Positions 32,494 to 43,111 of a stretch of 64,000 nt of DNA are shown here, piece by piece. A program made the position numbers and the translations under genes. The stretch's first letter is position 1. Each line of letters begins with the position of its first letter. Origin of the DNA: Dactylorhiza incarnata (lineage: Eukaryota > Streptophyta > Magnoliopsida > Asparagales > Orchidaceae); contig JAWHQI010000075.1 of assembly GCA_033032865.1 (NCBI GenBank), positions 2,542,001 to 2,606,000 of the forward strand. The letters run 5' to 3'. The notes under the pieces were generated by a model that searched no databases, was not told where the DNA came from, and saw only the letters and a list, made by a program, of their open reading frames with translations.

Positions 32494-33821
32494 TGTTGGG
32501 AAAATGATTTCTCTTAACCCCTTAAATTAAGTTGAATATGAATTCTAAGAAAGAAAAACAAGGTTAAGCAAATATGCGTCGAATAGTATTCGACGCAACG
32601 TCGAGCTGTAGTCGATGTTCCCTTCAGATTAAGTCGAAGTAACTTTAGGAAGATTTCGACGTATGTATTGTCGACGCTACTCTGATTTCTAGTCGACGCA
32701 TATAGAGAAGTCGACGTACCTTAGTCGACGCACCTTCCTTATTCTTCTCTCGACGTCCAGCCAGGATGAATTCGACGCTTACGTCGAATAGTAATCGACG
32801 CACGTCGATTACTATGACATAATTCAAATATGCGCCAGATCTCTTTCCTTCTTTCAATAGATCTGATTTATATGGAATAATGTTAATATTTTATAGCCGT
32901 TCTGAATCATTCTTTCCTTCTATTTGATTCTTGGCTAATCTGATAAAACTCATTATGGATATTATTCGAATTTGGAATGAATTCTTTCCTTCTATTGGTA
33001 TGCTAATTATGGAAATATTTCTATTCTTCCAATTCTCTGACTGCTAATTAATTATCCTCCTATAGCATTATTTTTACACAGAGCTATAAATAAAGAGGAG
33101 GTCGGCAGAAAATGACAGTTGAGTGATCCACCACATACAGTTGAAATAGAGGAAAAGCTCCCAAGAGAGTAGAGAGAAAAACTGAGAAAAGAGATAGTGT
33201 GCTGCAGAGAAAAAGCTTTCATCTTCTCCTTCTTCTTCAGAAGCCACTCTACTGCAAACTCTGAAAGTTCTCTCAAAAGAGAGAAAAGTTTTTGCAATCT
33301 CCTTCTCACTATAGAAGAGAGATTTTCATTCACTACTTCTTGTGCTTCCAATCTTCTTGCTAGGAAGAAGATTCATTCTTGTTCTTATTTCTTTCTTTCT
33401 TTCTTTCTTACTTATAACATTGTAAAAGAGTTTTTAGAATCTCTCTTCAAAAAATTCAGTGTACTGGTTCTAAGAGTCTCCTTGTCAAAAGACTCAGTTG
33501 GTTCTAAGAGTCTCCTTGTCAAAAGACTCAGGGTGGTTCTAAGAGTCTCCTTATCAAAAGACTCAGTACAAGATAGTGAATTCCTACCAAGGGGGTAGAA
33601 GAGTGGACTACCCAAAGTTTGGGGAACCACTATATTTTCTTGTGTTGTGTTGTGATTTCTTTTCTTGCATTTACTTTCTTTACTTGTTTAATTCTTGTTC
33701 ATGTGTGGGAAGCTATAATCTGTGATCATACACATATATATATAAACTTTGCACAAAATAATTTTTAATCTCTATTCACCCCCCTCTAGAGAATTCTAGT
33801 GAGGTAAACTGTGCACTTTCA
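32494..33821 (+). repeat. D 3' LTR (1328 bp)
   Basis: It matches the 5' LTR nearly base for base. Differences are scattered substitutions (for example CGACACAAC against CGACGCAAC in the word array), a shorter (TA)n and a longer TTTC run. Confidence 0.92.
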
Positions 33822-33826
33822 TCATG

Positions 33827-34465
33827 CAACTAAACTTTCAATTCTGCCATCTCTTTTGGCGCAATTCGGTACGGTGAGCGCGCCACAGGTTTGGCACCTG
33901 GCAAAAACTCAATAGTGAAGTCAATCTCTCGTTGAGGTGGAGCCTCCGGGAGATCTCTAGGAAACACATCAGCATACTCGGATACGATTGGACATCACAA
34001 AACTGGGCTTTGGCTCAAAAGTCTCCAACAATGTGAAGAATAACTCCGCACCTTTCTGAACCGCCTTGACTACTTGGAGAGCAGACACCAACATCTTGCT
34101 CGATTATCGCATACCAATAAATGAAGTCTTGTGTTCAGTATTTTGCCCTAGTGTGACCACCTTCAAATTGCAATCAATGCATGCATGCTGCCTCAAAAGC
34201 TAGTCCATGTCCAATATCACATCAAACTCAGATATCGATAGCATTGACGCTTCCAAGGCAAACTCATGACTTCCTATTCGCACATGAACAAAACAAACTT
34301 TGTCTACATGCATTGGACACCCATTTGGTAGCACGACATCCAACCCGTCCTTTGTCATGCATGAAGGCGCTCCAGTACACAGTATGAAGTCCTCAGAAAA
34401 AAAGGAGTGTGATGCTCCAATGTCAAATAAGGCTCTCACCAGACAGTTCCGAATTAGTACAAAGC
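33827..34465 (-). pseudogene. Protease and RT N-terminus of K
   Basis: After the putative splice acceptor at 34466 the minus strand reads FVLIRNCLVRALFDIGASHSFFSEDF. The catalytic D-T-G is D-I-G, so Thr is lost. SEFDVILDMD follows, then a frame break, and the RT entry ARSPYRIAPKEMAEL, stopping within 20 bp of D. H has the same order in an intact form. Confidence 0.75.
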
Positions 34466-34546
34466 CTAATACAAATAGGGTATACAAGCAATCACACATA
34501 AGGTATAAATTACATAAAGCAATAAATGATATATACTAAACCATAC
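34466..34546 (-). other. Putative intron at gag-protease boundary of K (81 bp)
   Basis: On the minus strand GATAG|GTATGGTTTAG begins the segment and TTTGTATTAG|GC ends it. It is strongly AT-rich, and gag would terminate at TAG three codons inside it. Splicing joins gag Gly to the protease frame, leaving 16 residues to the protease DxG glycine, the same count as in H although the segments differ in length (81 and 76 bp). Confidence 0.55.
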
Positions 34547-35900
34547 CTATCACGCCGTTTCTTTGTTTAATGGCCTCTTGCTGGCCAAGATTATATACCC
34601 GCGGTTGAGCTGGAGTGTAGTGGGATGCAAACAACTCCACTGCTTTCCCTTTCTCCGTATAAGATGCCCCCATCTTTTTCTTTGATTTTTGGGGACCGCT
34701 ACGACACTCTCGGTCTATGTGTCCCAGCTTACCGTAAGTGTAGCAAATCACCGGACCTCGTCCAGTCATCGCTCCTGAAGTAGAAGAGGAAGCCGATTCT
34801 GAAAACCTGAACTTCTTTCCGTATCGTTAGTACCCAGACTTTGCTGAGCTTGGTACTTTGAACTCTGTCTTTGTCACAGCTCGGCCCTTGTTAGCTTGGA
34901 CCCTCTTCATATCTTTTTCAAGGGATCTGGCAGTATTCACCAACGTCAGAAAGCCTTGACTCATCGGGCCTGACAGAAGCAACCACAAATCATCGCCCAG
35001 ACCTTCATAGAATCTGTTGGTCTTTCGCTCTTCATCATCAAAGGAAGAGCCTGCATACCTTCCAAGACATTTAAACTCATGGAGGTACTCATCCACCATC
35101 CTATCCCCTTGAGTTAACTTTTGAAATGGGTTCTCCATTTCTATGCGTTGAGCAGAAGGGAGATACCTCGCCAAGAACACTCTTGAAAACTCTTTGATCG
35201 AGATATATGTAAGTTGCCTGCCGACATACTGATGCACTTCCAACTCTTCCCACCACATCATAGTCTATCCATCGAACAGAAATGTAGTTATTGTCACCTT
35301 TTTCCTTTCCTCCGCCTCTGAATCCATTAGGGTTCTCTATACCCGAGATAGCCAATCTTCAGTCGGAGTTGGCGTTCCTACCCCCTCAAACGTTGGAGAA
35401 TGGAAGCTTAGAAAATGTTTCAGATGGTGGTTTGTCGTCCGTGCCGCGTCAACCGGTACTGCAGGTACTTGTCTCTCCATAACAGGTTCAACTATGATTA
35501 CAGACACCGAGGCCACACCAAGGGTAGGAGGTTGTACATGCCTTCCTAGTTGTGCATTAATCATGGCAAACACAGCTTCAGCTACCAACCTTATCATTTC
35601 AGTGGAAGGGGAGGTGTAGGAACCTCTGCAGATGCACTACTCTCAATAGTCTGTCGGGGTTGGGATTGACCCGCACCACTTGTAGTCACCTATAATCAAG
35701 ACTGACACAATTTAGTGACTAAATGCATAACAAATAGGCAAGTAGGGAACACGCAGGTTCCCCAACCATGCTAAAACATGTATATAATGCATTCCTCAGT
35801 GGACCATCTGGTTATTTAAATGAGTTACATGGTGACGCACACACGTGCTCACCACCACTAAAAATAATTCGACCTCAAATTCACACCGAAAGGGAATGAG
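34547..35900 (-). pseudogene. Gag of Tekay-like element K
   Basis: Minus-strand fragments in several frames follow H's gag: LVAEAVFAMINAQLG, LKHFLSFHSPTFEGV, EEFSRVFLARYLPS, KLTQGDRMVDEYLHEFKCLGRYAGSSFDDEE, PMSQGFLTLVNTARSLEKDM. A knuckle follows in which the second Cys is Tyr (CYTYGKLGHIDREC). It then runs to VYNLGQQEAIKQRNGVIG at the intron. Multiple stops and frameshifts. The 5' end lies near the primer-like ATTTGTTATCAG (about 35912-35920), next to the LTR. Confidence 0.8.
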
Positions 35901-35920
35901 ACCTGTCGCTGATAACAAAT

Positions 35921-36231
35921 TATAACACCCCACATGTTGCACACTATATAATAGTAGTTCCGGCCGGGACCCCACGCCATATAAAGTGAACAAGCCAGAG
36001 GGTTACGCAATCAGTTGCGCATCCAACGATTATCTCAGAGTTACATATAAGCAAAGCATAAATTAATTGTCTTAAACCAGAACAGTTGTCCACAGCACAA
36101 AGTAGGAATGTCTGATATATATATGCATAAAAGCGTTCGACACTACGACCATATATAACAAAGTGTTTATCTGATTATATGGTTTACAAGCATCGACACG
36201 CAGGCCGGTAATACATGAAACAAAACACTCA
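35921..36231 (-). mobile_element. 5' LTR of K, segment 1
   Basis: It starts TATAACACCCCAC on the plus strand (a mutated TGTAACACC end) and is homologous to 6608-6800. It is interrupted at 36232 by element E with an ACTCA duplication. Confidence 0.7.
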
Positions 36232-36537
36232 TGTTGGGTATTGTAGCCACAATTACCCTGATTTGAAGGTGCGCCCCTTGAACTAAGATGAATTGAATTT
36301 GTATTTGATACCGTCTTCCAGTCATATATTTGCAGGATTCTCATTGATAAGTACAAACCAAGGTCAGGTTTCAGTGAGTCGTAAACACATGCCTATGCAA
36401 TGTAATCCCTCATTGCATAGACCAAAGTGTTGACTCATATGAACTCTCTCTCTCTCTCTCTTGGAATGTACTTCACTTTCAAGCACAAAGGAAAAACTAA
36501 GAGTTAAAGGTTGCTGAATTCAGGATTGGAAGAAAGC

Positions 36538-36795
36538 GGTCTAAGTGATTTCGTCGAATAAGTCTTTGATTATTCCGACGAATTCGTCGAAGAAAGATAA
36601 CTCATTCGATGATTTCATCGAAGAAAGAGCTAACCTCTTGATGAAGAACCTCAGCCATTTAGTTCTTCTCTTCTCTTCCTCTACAGGGTTTCAGCTAAGT
36701 AGTTTCGTCGGACGAGTCAGGTTCCTCGATGAATTCATCATATCAACTACCTTGCCTCGACGAATTCGTCGAATCATTAATGTCCCTCGACGAAT
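36538..36795. repeat. TTCGTCGAA-type word array in E 5' LTR
   Basis: Words such as TTCGTCGAAGAA, CCGACGAATTCGTCGAA and CTCGACGAATTCGTCGAA occur about eight times upstream of the TATA. The partner array is at 40815-41065. Confidence 0.85.
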
Positions 36796-37284
36796 GCTGA
36801 CAGAGCGCATTTTGGCCGTCCGTCTGTTTATTTAGGGCTTCCTTCCACGCAGCCATTTTTCATTAAGTGATGCTTCTAGCCGTTGAAGGAATGCATATAA
36901 ATAGCTAAGAGATTATTTCCAATAACCCTAATCGTGCATATCGCCAAAAACGAAAAAGAATCTTGTTGTCTTGTGCGCTCTCGCTCTCGAAGAAGACGAT
37001 CTACAGTTGTCGATCAGATACCTGCTCAATTCCTTTGTAAGTTCTCATTCAACAAGATCACTGCGTTGATTAGATGCTCCTCTAGATCTTGTTGGGTGAT
37101 TAAGTATTCAGATCAAGAGCTTTCAAGAATCAAGGTTCTTCCCTTCCCGTCTCAAGTTCATAAATTCATTTCATAAGGAAGAAGAAGACCTATCAATTCA
37201 GATCTGAAGAAATAGAATCTAAAGGAGATTCTAGAAGATTGGATTCTATAATCCAAAGTATTTGTAATATCCCTTACTCAATCT

Positions 37285-37500
37285 TGTAGGAAGCTTGCTT
37301 CCGAGTTGTAGGAGTTTTACTCCGAGTTTGTAGGAGCTTTGTCTCCGATCTAGTAGGAAGCTTGCTTCCGAGTTGTAGGAGTTTTACTCCGAGTTGTAGG
37401 AGAGTTATCTCCGTGCTTGTAGGAAGATTTCCTTCGGAGTTTGTAGGAGCTTTGTCTCCGAGCTATAGGAGTGGTGACTCCGAGTTGTAAGATTTGAAGA
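37285..37500 (+). repeat. Nine-unit hairpin tandem array in E 5' LTR leader
   Basis: Units of about 22 bp read GTAGGAG-TTTT-ACTCCGAGTT, with stems that change in step: GGAAGC/GCTTCC, GGAGT/ACTCC, GGAGA/TCTCC. The same nine units are in the 3' LTR at 41560-41765. The array lies about 390 bp downstream of the TATA, so it would be in the transcript leader. Confidence 0.85.
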
Positions 37501-37802
37501 AATATGAGGTTGGTGAAGTAGCCGAATCTAGCCTTGGAGTGCTAGATAGGCGAGGCGGGAAAGTGGACTAGCCACATCGGGGAACCACTATAAATCCTTT
37601 GTGTTATGCTGTGATTGCTCTTATGTGTGTTTTAATCTTCTAATTTTTAATTCCACAAAAAGCCATAGAATCCACCTATTCACCCCCCCCTCTAGGTGAT
37701 TTAGGTTGCGACTAGATACTTTCAATTGGTATCAGAGGTAGGTTGTTCGTTAAAAGGCTAACACCTCGAACAAGATCTTCTCATCTAGTTGCAAGAGCAA
37801 GT

Positions 37803-40069
37803 ATGTCTGGAATGGATAAATCCAAGGATTCCATCAAATTGCCAGTCTGCACTAAAGAGAACTTTCCGATGTGGAAAGAAAGGGTAAGATTCTACATGGA
37901 AGTCGCAGACCCAAGATTTTTTCAAATTGTTGAAGAAGGCCCTCATGTCCCCATGAAACCTTCCTCAATAAATTCAAATATTCAAATAGCCAAGAAAATG
38001 CTGGAATTGACCAAGGATGATATTGCTCTCGTCTCCTTGGACAAGAAGGCAAAGAATATCATTGCCGGAGCAGTGGATGACTCAATGCTACAAAATCTTA
38101 TACACTGCAAGTCTGCCAAGGAGATGTTTGTTCTTATGGAAGGTACAGAAGAAGTGAGGGATGATCGACGATCGTTGCTAAACCAAGAATATGAAGCATT
38201 CAAGCAAGATCCCAGAGACTCAATTTCTGATACTTATGAGAAGTTCTTTAAGATCATAAATGGTCTTAGGAATTATGATTGGGAATTCACCATCGGAGAA
38301 TTGAATGACAAGTTCTTGAGATCCCTGACAAAAGAATGGGATACCAAGGCAATTGCCATCCGGGAATACGGAAAGTTGGCTACGATGGAGCCACAGATTC
38401 TATTCGGAAAGCTTCTGTCCCATGATCTCAAGCTGAGTATCAGAAGAGCTGAAGAAGAAGGATGCTCAACCTATGGAAGGGAGAAGTATGTGGCACTAAA
38501 GGCTAAAGAGTCAAGAAGAAATAAAGCTACATCATCTGTCAGGAGACAATCCTCAGATGAAGATGATGAATCAGAGGCTTGCCCTCAAGCTCTGATATGT
38601 CTGATGGAGAGTTCTCTTCGCTCTCCAAGAAATTCAAGAGGTTGCTTAGAAAAAGAAGCCAAAGGAAAAGTCAGTCCTCTTCAGATCATAGAAGATCAAG
38701 ACGTAATGATGAACATCACAAGAAGGAACACAGCAATGACAGGTATAAAACTAAACAGAATAAATATATTTTGACTGATATTATTTGTTATTGTTGTAAT
38801 AAGCCAGGACATTTAAGTACGGAATGTCCATACAAGAAGAAAGAAGGATCAAGGAAGGAAGAGAAGAAATCCTTCAAAAGTAAGAGGAAAGAGGAAAATA
38901 GCTTCTTAGCAAAGAAGACCAAGACTCTTAGTGACAGCGACTCAGTCGAGTCAAGCTCGAATGATGAAGCCTATTTTGGGCTTATGGCAAATTCAGATTC
39001 AGATAACTACGACACGCCTTATGAAGGGAAGGTAAACTCGCACACTCCTCTTTCTGATTCTGAAAATGGATCCACTGAGAATGAAAGCTATTCTTCTGAG
39101 GAAGACTTAGATCAAATGGTTCAATATAAAGCTTTATTGGTGGGATTTGACAAATGCCGCAAGGTAGTCAAATCTCAAGCAAAAGAGATTGAATCTCTCA
39201 AGGCGTTGGAATCAGGTTTGAGGGAGGAAATTGAAAAATTAACTCCTCTCAAAGATGAAGTCCAAATCTTGAAAGATGAACTATAAGGCTCAACTGAACT
39301 ATTACATCTTAAGGAGAAGTTTATAAATGAACTAGAAGATAAGTTAATGGTGGAAACGAATCTCGTAGAAAGCTTCTCGAAGCCAAAGACTATTCTTCCA
39401 CTCATTGATAAATTTTCTGCTCCTGCGAAGGGTAGTGGCCTTGGTCATGAGGCTGAAAGTAGTAAGGCTGCTGAGAAAAGAGCCGTAAAAGGAAAGGGAA
39501 ATGCTGATCAAAGTTAACCTTCACTTAGGAAGGTAGTTTCTCCTACAAACCCCTTTGACTTTGAGGCATCCTATGGTCACTTTGCTAGACTAACACATGT
39601 TGAATCTAGCAATAAATATTAAGGATCGAGCAGACCCCGAAACTTTGACACGACTCCATTCAAAGCTCCTCATGAAGAAGTAATCCTCAAGGACTATGGT
39701 TCATTCGTGCATGGACCGTCAGCTAAGAAAGCACCAAAGATTAAATCTATTGTTGCTAAGACTCTTGAGAAGAAGGAGCCGTGTGAATGTTGCAATCACG
39801 GGGCTTCTACTTTTAAGAATGTTGCTCCTACTAGACCTCCCATCCAAAAGGTGAAGCAGGAGAACAAGAGACGATACAATCGATTTGATTGTTGGTGTTG
39901 TGGCAAAGTTGGTCACTTCGCCATAGATTGCTGGTTTAATCCTAGAAATGTCAAGACCCCACTAGTTAATAATGCAAGGTCGACCACTTGCAAGGTTAAC
40001 AATACAAGTGGAAGCCGTCTAACCAGGAACCTAGGACCCAACTCCACTTGGGTTCCTAAGGGTAATTAA
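37803..40069 (+). pseudogene. SIRE-like gag of E, frameshifted
   Basis: ATG 37803 (MSGMDKSKDSIKLP) starts a gag core (FPMWKERVRFYME, SKEMFVLMEG-like segment, YEKFFKIINGLRNYDWE) running to about 38600. There the useful frame shifts by one base to continue through KSFKRLLRKR-type basic text, a first CCHC CYCCNKPGHLSTEC near 38795, acidic Ser/Asp-rich sequence and a coiled coil (KEIESLKALESGLREEIEKL) to TAA 39286. The same frame resumes past three stops to a second CCHC CWCCGKVGHFAIDC near 39890. Layout matches D gag, but there is no S/R word-repeat region and no second ORF. Confidence 0.82.
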
Positions 40070-40506
40070 TCTGTGATAGCAGGTATGTCCAAAGGCCAAC
40101 CAAAACTCTAATCAGGCATTTGGACAGTGGATGTTCGTGGTACATGACCAGAACAAGAAGTCTAAAGTAAGGTTGCTGAAAAGCTTAGGAAATTAGTCCA
40201 GGCACTGAAATTCTAAGGGGGAGAAAGATTGAGGGGGAGATGATTCAATATTTTCAAAGTCTACTCCCAGATGAGGACTACTATGCAGTTGCTGAGGGGG
40301 AGAACTATGTTGATCTCTCATGTTTTTCCTTCCCTATCTGAAGTAGTCAGAAAGGGGGAGAGAAGTTGAGAGAAAGTTGAAAGGGAGAGAAAGTTCAAAA
40401 GCAAAGTTTTTAACTCTCCTTATCTATTTATGTAATTATAATTTATAATTCTCTGTGCAATTCATCTTAGTGCATAGGGTTCTGACTCCTTCAAATAGGG
40501 GGAGAT
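40070..40506 (+). other. E 3' non-coding region and polypurine tract
   Basis: No ORF. G-rich AAGGGGGAGA-type tracts recur (40215, 40235, 40300, 40350), resembling degenerate polypurine tracts, before the real one (AATAGGGGGAGAT) at 40495-40506. Confidence 0.7.
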
Positions 40507-41994
40507 TGTTGGGTATTTTAGCCACAATTACCCTAATTTGAAGGAGTGTCCCTTGAACTAAGATGAATTGAATTTGTATTTGATACCGTCATCCAGTCAT
40601 TTATTTGCAGGATTCTCATTGATAAGTACAAACCAAGGTCAGGTTTCAGTGAGTCGTAAACACAGGCCTGTGCAATGTAATCCCTCATTGTATAGACCAA
40701 AGTGTTGACTAATATGAACTCTATCTCTTGGAATGTACTTCACTTTCAAGCACTAAGGAAAAGCTAAGAGTCAAAGGTTGCTGAATTCAGGATTGGAAGA
40801 AAGCGGTCTAAGTGATTTCTTCGAATAAGTCTTTGATTATTCCGACGAATTCGTCGAAGAAAGATAACTCGTTCGACAATTTCGTCGAAGAAAGAGCTAA
40901 CCTCTTGACGAAGAAGCTCAGCCATTTAGTTCTTCTCTTCTCTTCCTCTACAGGGTTTCAACTAAGTAGTTTCATCGGAAGAGTCAGGTTCCTCGACGAA
41001 TTCATCATATCAACTATATACCTTGCCTCGATGAATTCATCGAATTATTAATTTCCCTCGACGAATATTGACAGAGCGCATTTTGGCCGTCCGTCTGTTT
41101 ATTTAGGGCTTCCTTCCACGCGGCTGTTTTTCATTAAGTGATGCTTCTAGCCGTTGAAGGAATGCATATAAATAGCTAAGAGATTATTTCCAATAACCCT
41201 AATCGTGCTTATCGCCAAAAACAAAAAAGAATCCCGTCGGCTTTTGCGCTCTCGCTCTCGAAGAAGACGATCTATAGTTTCCGATCGGATACCTGCTCGA
41301 TTCCTTTGTACATTCTCATTCAACAAGATCTCTGAGCTGATTAGATACTCCTCTATATCTTGTTGGGTGATTAAGTATTCAGATCAAGAGCTTTCAAGAA
41401 TCAAGGTTCTTCCCTTCCCGTCTCAAGTTCAGAAATTCATTTCACAAGGAAGAAGAAGACCTATCAGTTCGGATCTGAAGTAATAGCATCTAAAGGAGAT
41501 TCTTGAAGATTGGATTCTATAATCCAAAGTATTTGTAATATCCCTTACTCAATCTTTTAGGAAGCTTACTTCCGAGTTGTAGGAGTTTTACTCCGAGTTT
41601 GTAGGAGCTTTGTCTCCAAGCTAGTAGGAAGCTTGCTTTCGAGTTGTAGGAGTTTTACTCCGAGTTGTAGGAGAGTTATCTCCGAGCTTGTAGGAAGATT
41701 TTCTTCTGAGTTTGTAGGAGCTTTGTCTCCGAGTTGTAGGAGTGGTGACTCCGAGTTGTAAGATTTGAAGAAATCTGAGGTTGGTGAAGTAGCCGAATCT
41801 AGCCTTGGAGTGCAAGATAGGCAAGGCGGGAAAGTGGACTACCCACATCGGGGAACCACAATAAATCCTTTGTGTTGTGCTGGGATTGCTCTTCTGTGTG
41901 CTTTTAATCTTCTAATTTTTAATTCCGCAAAAAGCCATAGAATCCACCTATTCACCCCCCTCTAGGTGATTTAGGTTGATACTAGATACTTTCA
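40507..41994 (+). repeat. E 3' LTR (1488 bp)
   Basis: It is colinear with the 5' LTR with scattered substitutions, and both the word array and the nine hairpin units are conserved. It ends TTTCA before ACTCA. Confidence 0.92.
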
Positions 41995-41999
41995 ACTCA

Positions 42000-42172
42000 A
42001 AACGACCTTTGAGGGCCAGCTAGCAAAAGAGATCCATCCAGCTACTTCCCGCTTGGCTCGCTAGGACCTGTATAACCAAAATCCACTAAGTAGTGGGAAA
42101 ACAGGTAACCGGTTAGCTTTAGCTGACCAAGACTTATAAAGACCCCACACCATTCTCGGGGCAGTGGTACTC
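42000..42172 (-). mobile_element. 5' LTR of K, segment 2
   Basis: This remnant between the target duplication of E and the start of LTR G (TGAAAGTGGAGG at 42173) contains no ORF. It is assigned to K by position only. Confidence 0.5.
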
Positions 42173-43111
42173 TGAAAGTGGAGGTTAGATCTTAAATTAA
42201 CTCTAGAGGGGGGGGGGGGGGGTGAATAGAGTTTAAAACTTTTTCCCTTAGTTTTATTTGCGGAAATAAAAATAGTGTTATATATATGTGTAAGCAGAGT
42301 GATTAATAAAAATAGAATAAATAAAATCACACAGCACAACACAGAAAAATAAACAATAACAGAGGACATAAGGAGCTATAGTAGTTCCCCAATAAATCTG
42401 GGTACGTCTACTCTTCTACCACCCTTGGTAGGAATCCACTAGGAGTTTTGATTAGGTGCCCTCACACCAAGGGATTTTTGATAAGGTGTCCACACACCAA
42501 TGAGAGGTTTGATCAAGTGCCCAAATCACCGATAAGCTTTTGGTAAGGTGCTTAAAAACCACACAAGGATTTTTTGATAAGGTGTCTTGCCATCAGTGGG
42601 TTACACTTTTGAAGGGAGTATTAACCCTGTACAAAATGGGATAGAGAGGGGTTTAGATGTTCTTCTTTGTCAAGATGTATAGAGAAGACTCTAGTGGATT
42701 TGATGTAGAAAAGAACTCCTCTGTCTGATTGAAGATGTTTGACAGTTGATTTTGCTGGAGCTTTTCTTTGAAAAACTTGATCCTCATGTAGCTAATTAAT
42801 CTGAGAGAGATATTTCTTCAAATTATAGTTGCTCTGTTGAAGATCTGTATTTGCAGCAAAAGACTGAGAGAAGAATTTAAGTTCTCAGTTGAAAGAGGTT
42901 GCTGCTGTTGAAGAAGAAGAAAATGATTTTCTTTTTGTTCTTCTTTCTCTTCTCTTCCTGAAGCTTTCTCCTTTATTGATCTTTATTTTGCAGCAGGAAA
43001 ACTGAGAGATAGTGTTGAAGATGTTCTCAGAAAAAGTGTATGCTGCTGAAGGAGGAAGAAGACGATGTTCCGTTCACTGTCGAAAATGCTGAGGAAGAAG
43101 AAGATGAAGTT
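42173..43111 (-). mobile_element. LTR G (SIRE-like), 3'-end segment
   Basis: On the plus strand it starts TGAAAGTGGAGG, followed by CTCTAG and a 15-base G run (42208-42222) and GTGAATAGAG, the reverse complement of the SIRE-type ATTCACCCC...CTCTAG terminus. Tandem units with GGTGT/ACACC-like stems lie at 42430-42610. It is interrupted at 43112 by F and resumes at 48594. LTR G totals about 1.9 kb. Confidence 0.75.

Larger units (their letters stand above)
26343..33821 (+). mobile_element. SIRE-like element D without pol (7479 bp)
   Basis: LTRs at 26343-27669 and 32494-33821 both run from TGTTGGGAAAATG to GTGCACTTTCA. A perfect TCATG duplication flanks them (26338-26342; 33822-33826). A tRNA-Met primer site follows the 5' LTR and a polypurine tract (AATAGGGGGAGAT) precedes the 3' LTR. 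The interior encodes a long gag with two CCHC knuckles and a second two-part ORF, but no protease, integrase, RT or RNase H. By eye the LTRs are nearly identical, so insertion was recent. It resembles the published TR-GAG type: terminal repeats plus gag, mobilised in trans. Confidence 0.88.
36232..37724 (+). repeat. E 5' LTR (1493 bp)
   Basis: It contains a TCGTCGA/TCGACGA array (36538-36795), the TATA region GCATATAAATAG at about 36893-36904, nine tandem hairpin units (37285-37495), and the ATTCACCCCCCCCTCTAGG motif near 37680. The primer site starts 2 bp past the end. Confidence 0.92.
36232..41994 (+). mobile_element. SIRE-like element E, gag only (5763 bp)
   Basis: LTRs 36232-37724 and 40507-41994 start TGTTGGGTATT and end ACTTTCA. 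A perfect ACTCA duplication flanks them (36227-36231; 41995-41999). The primer site is TGGTATCAGAGG and the polypurine tract is AATAGGGGGAGAT. The interior encodes only a broken SIRE-like gag with two zinc knuckles, and no pol. It is related to D in plan but differs in LTR sequence and word arrays. It sits in the 5' LTR of K. Confidence 0.88.

Noticed and set aside
37285..37500. Hairpin array considered as transcription terminators
   Set aside because: Stems are short, tandem and inside an LTR leader of a plant element; bacterial-type terminators do not apply.
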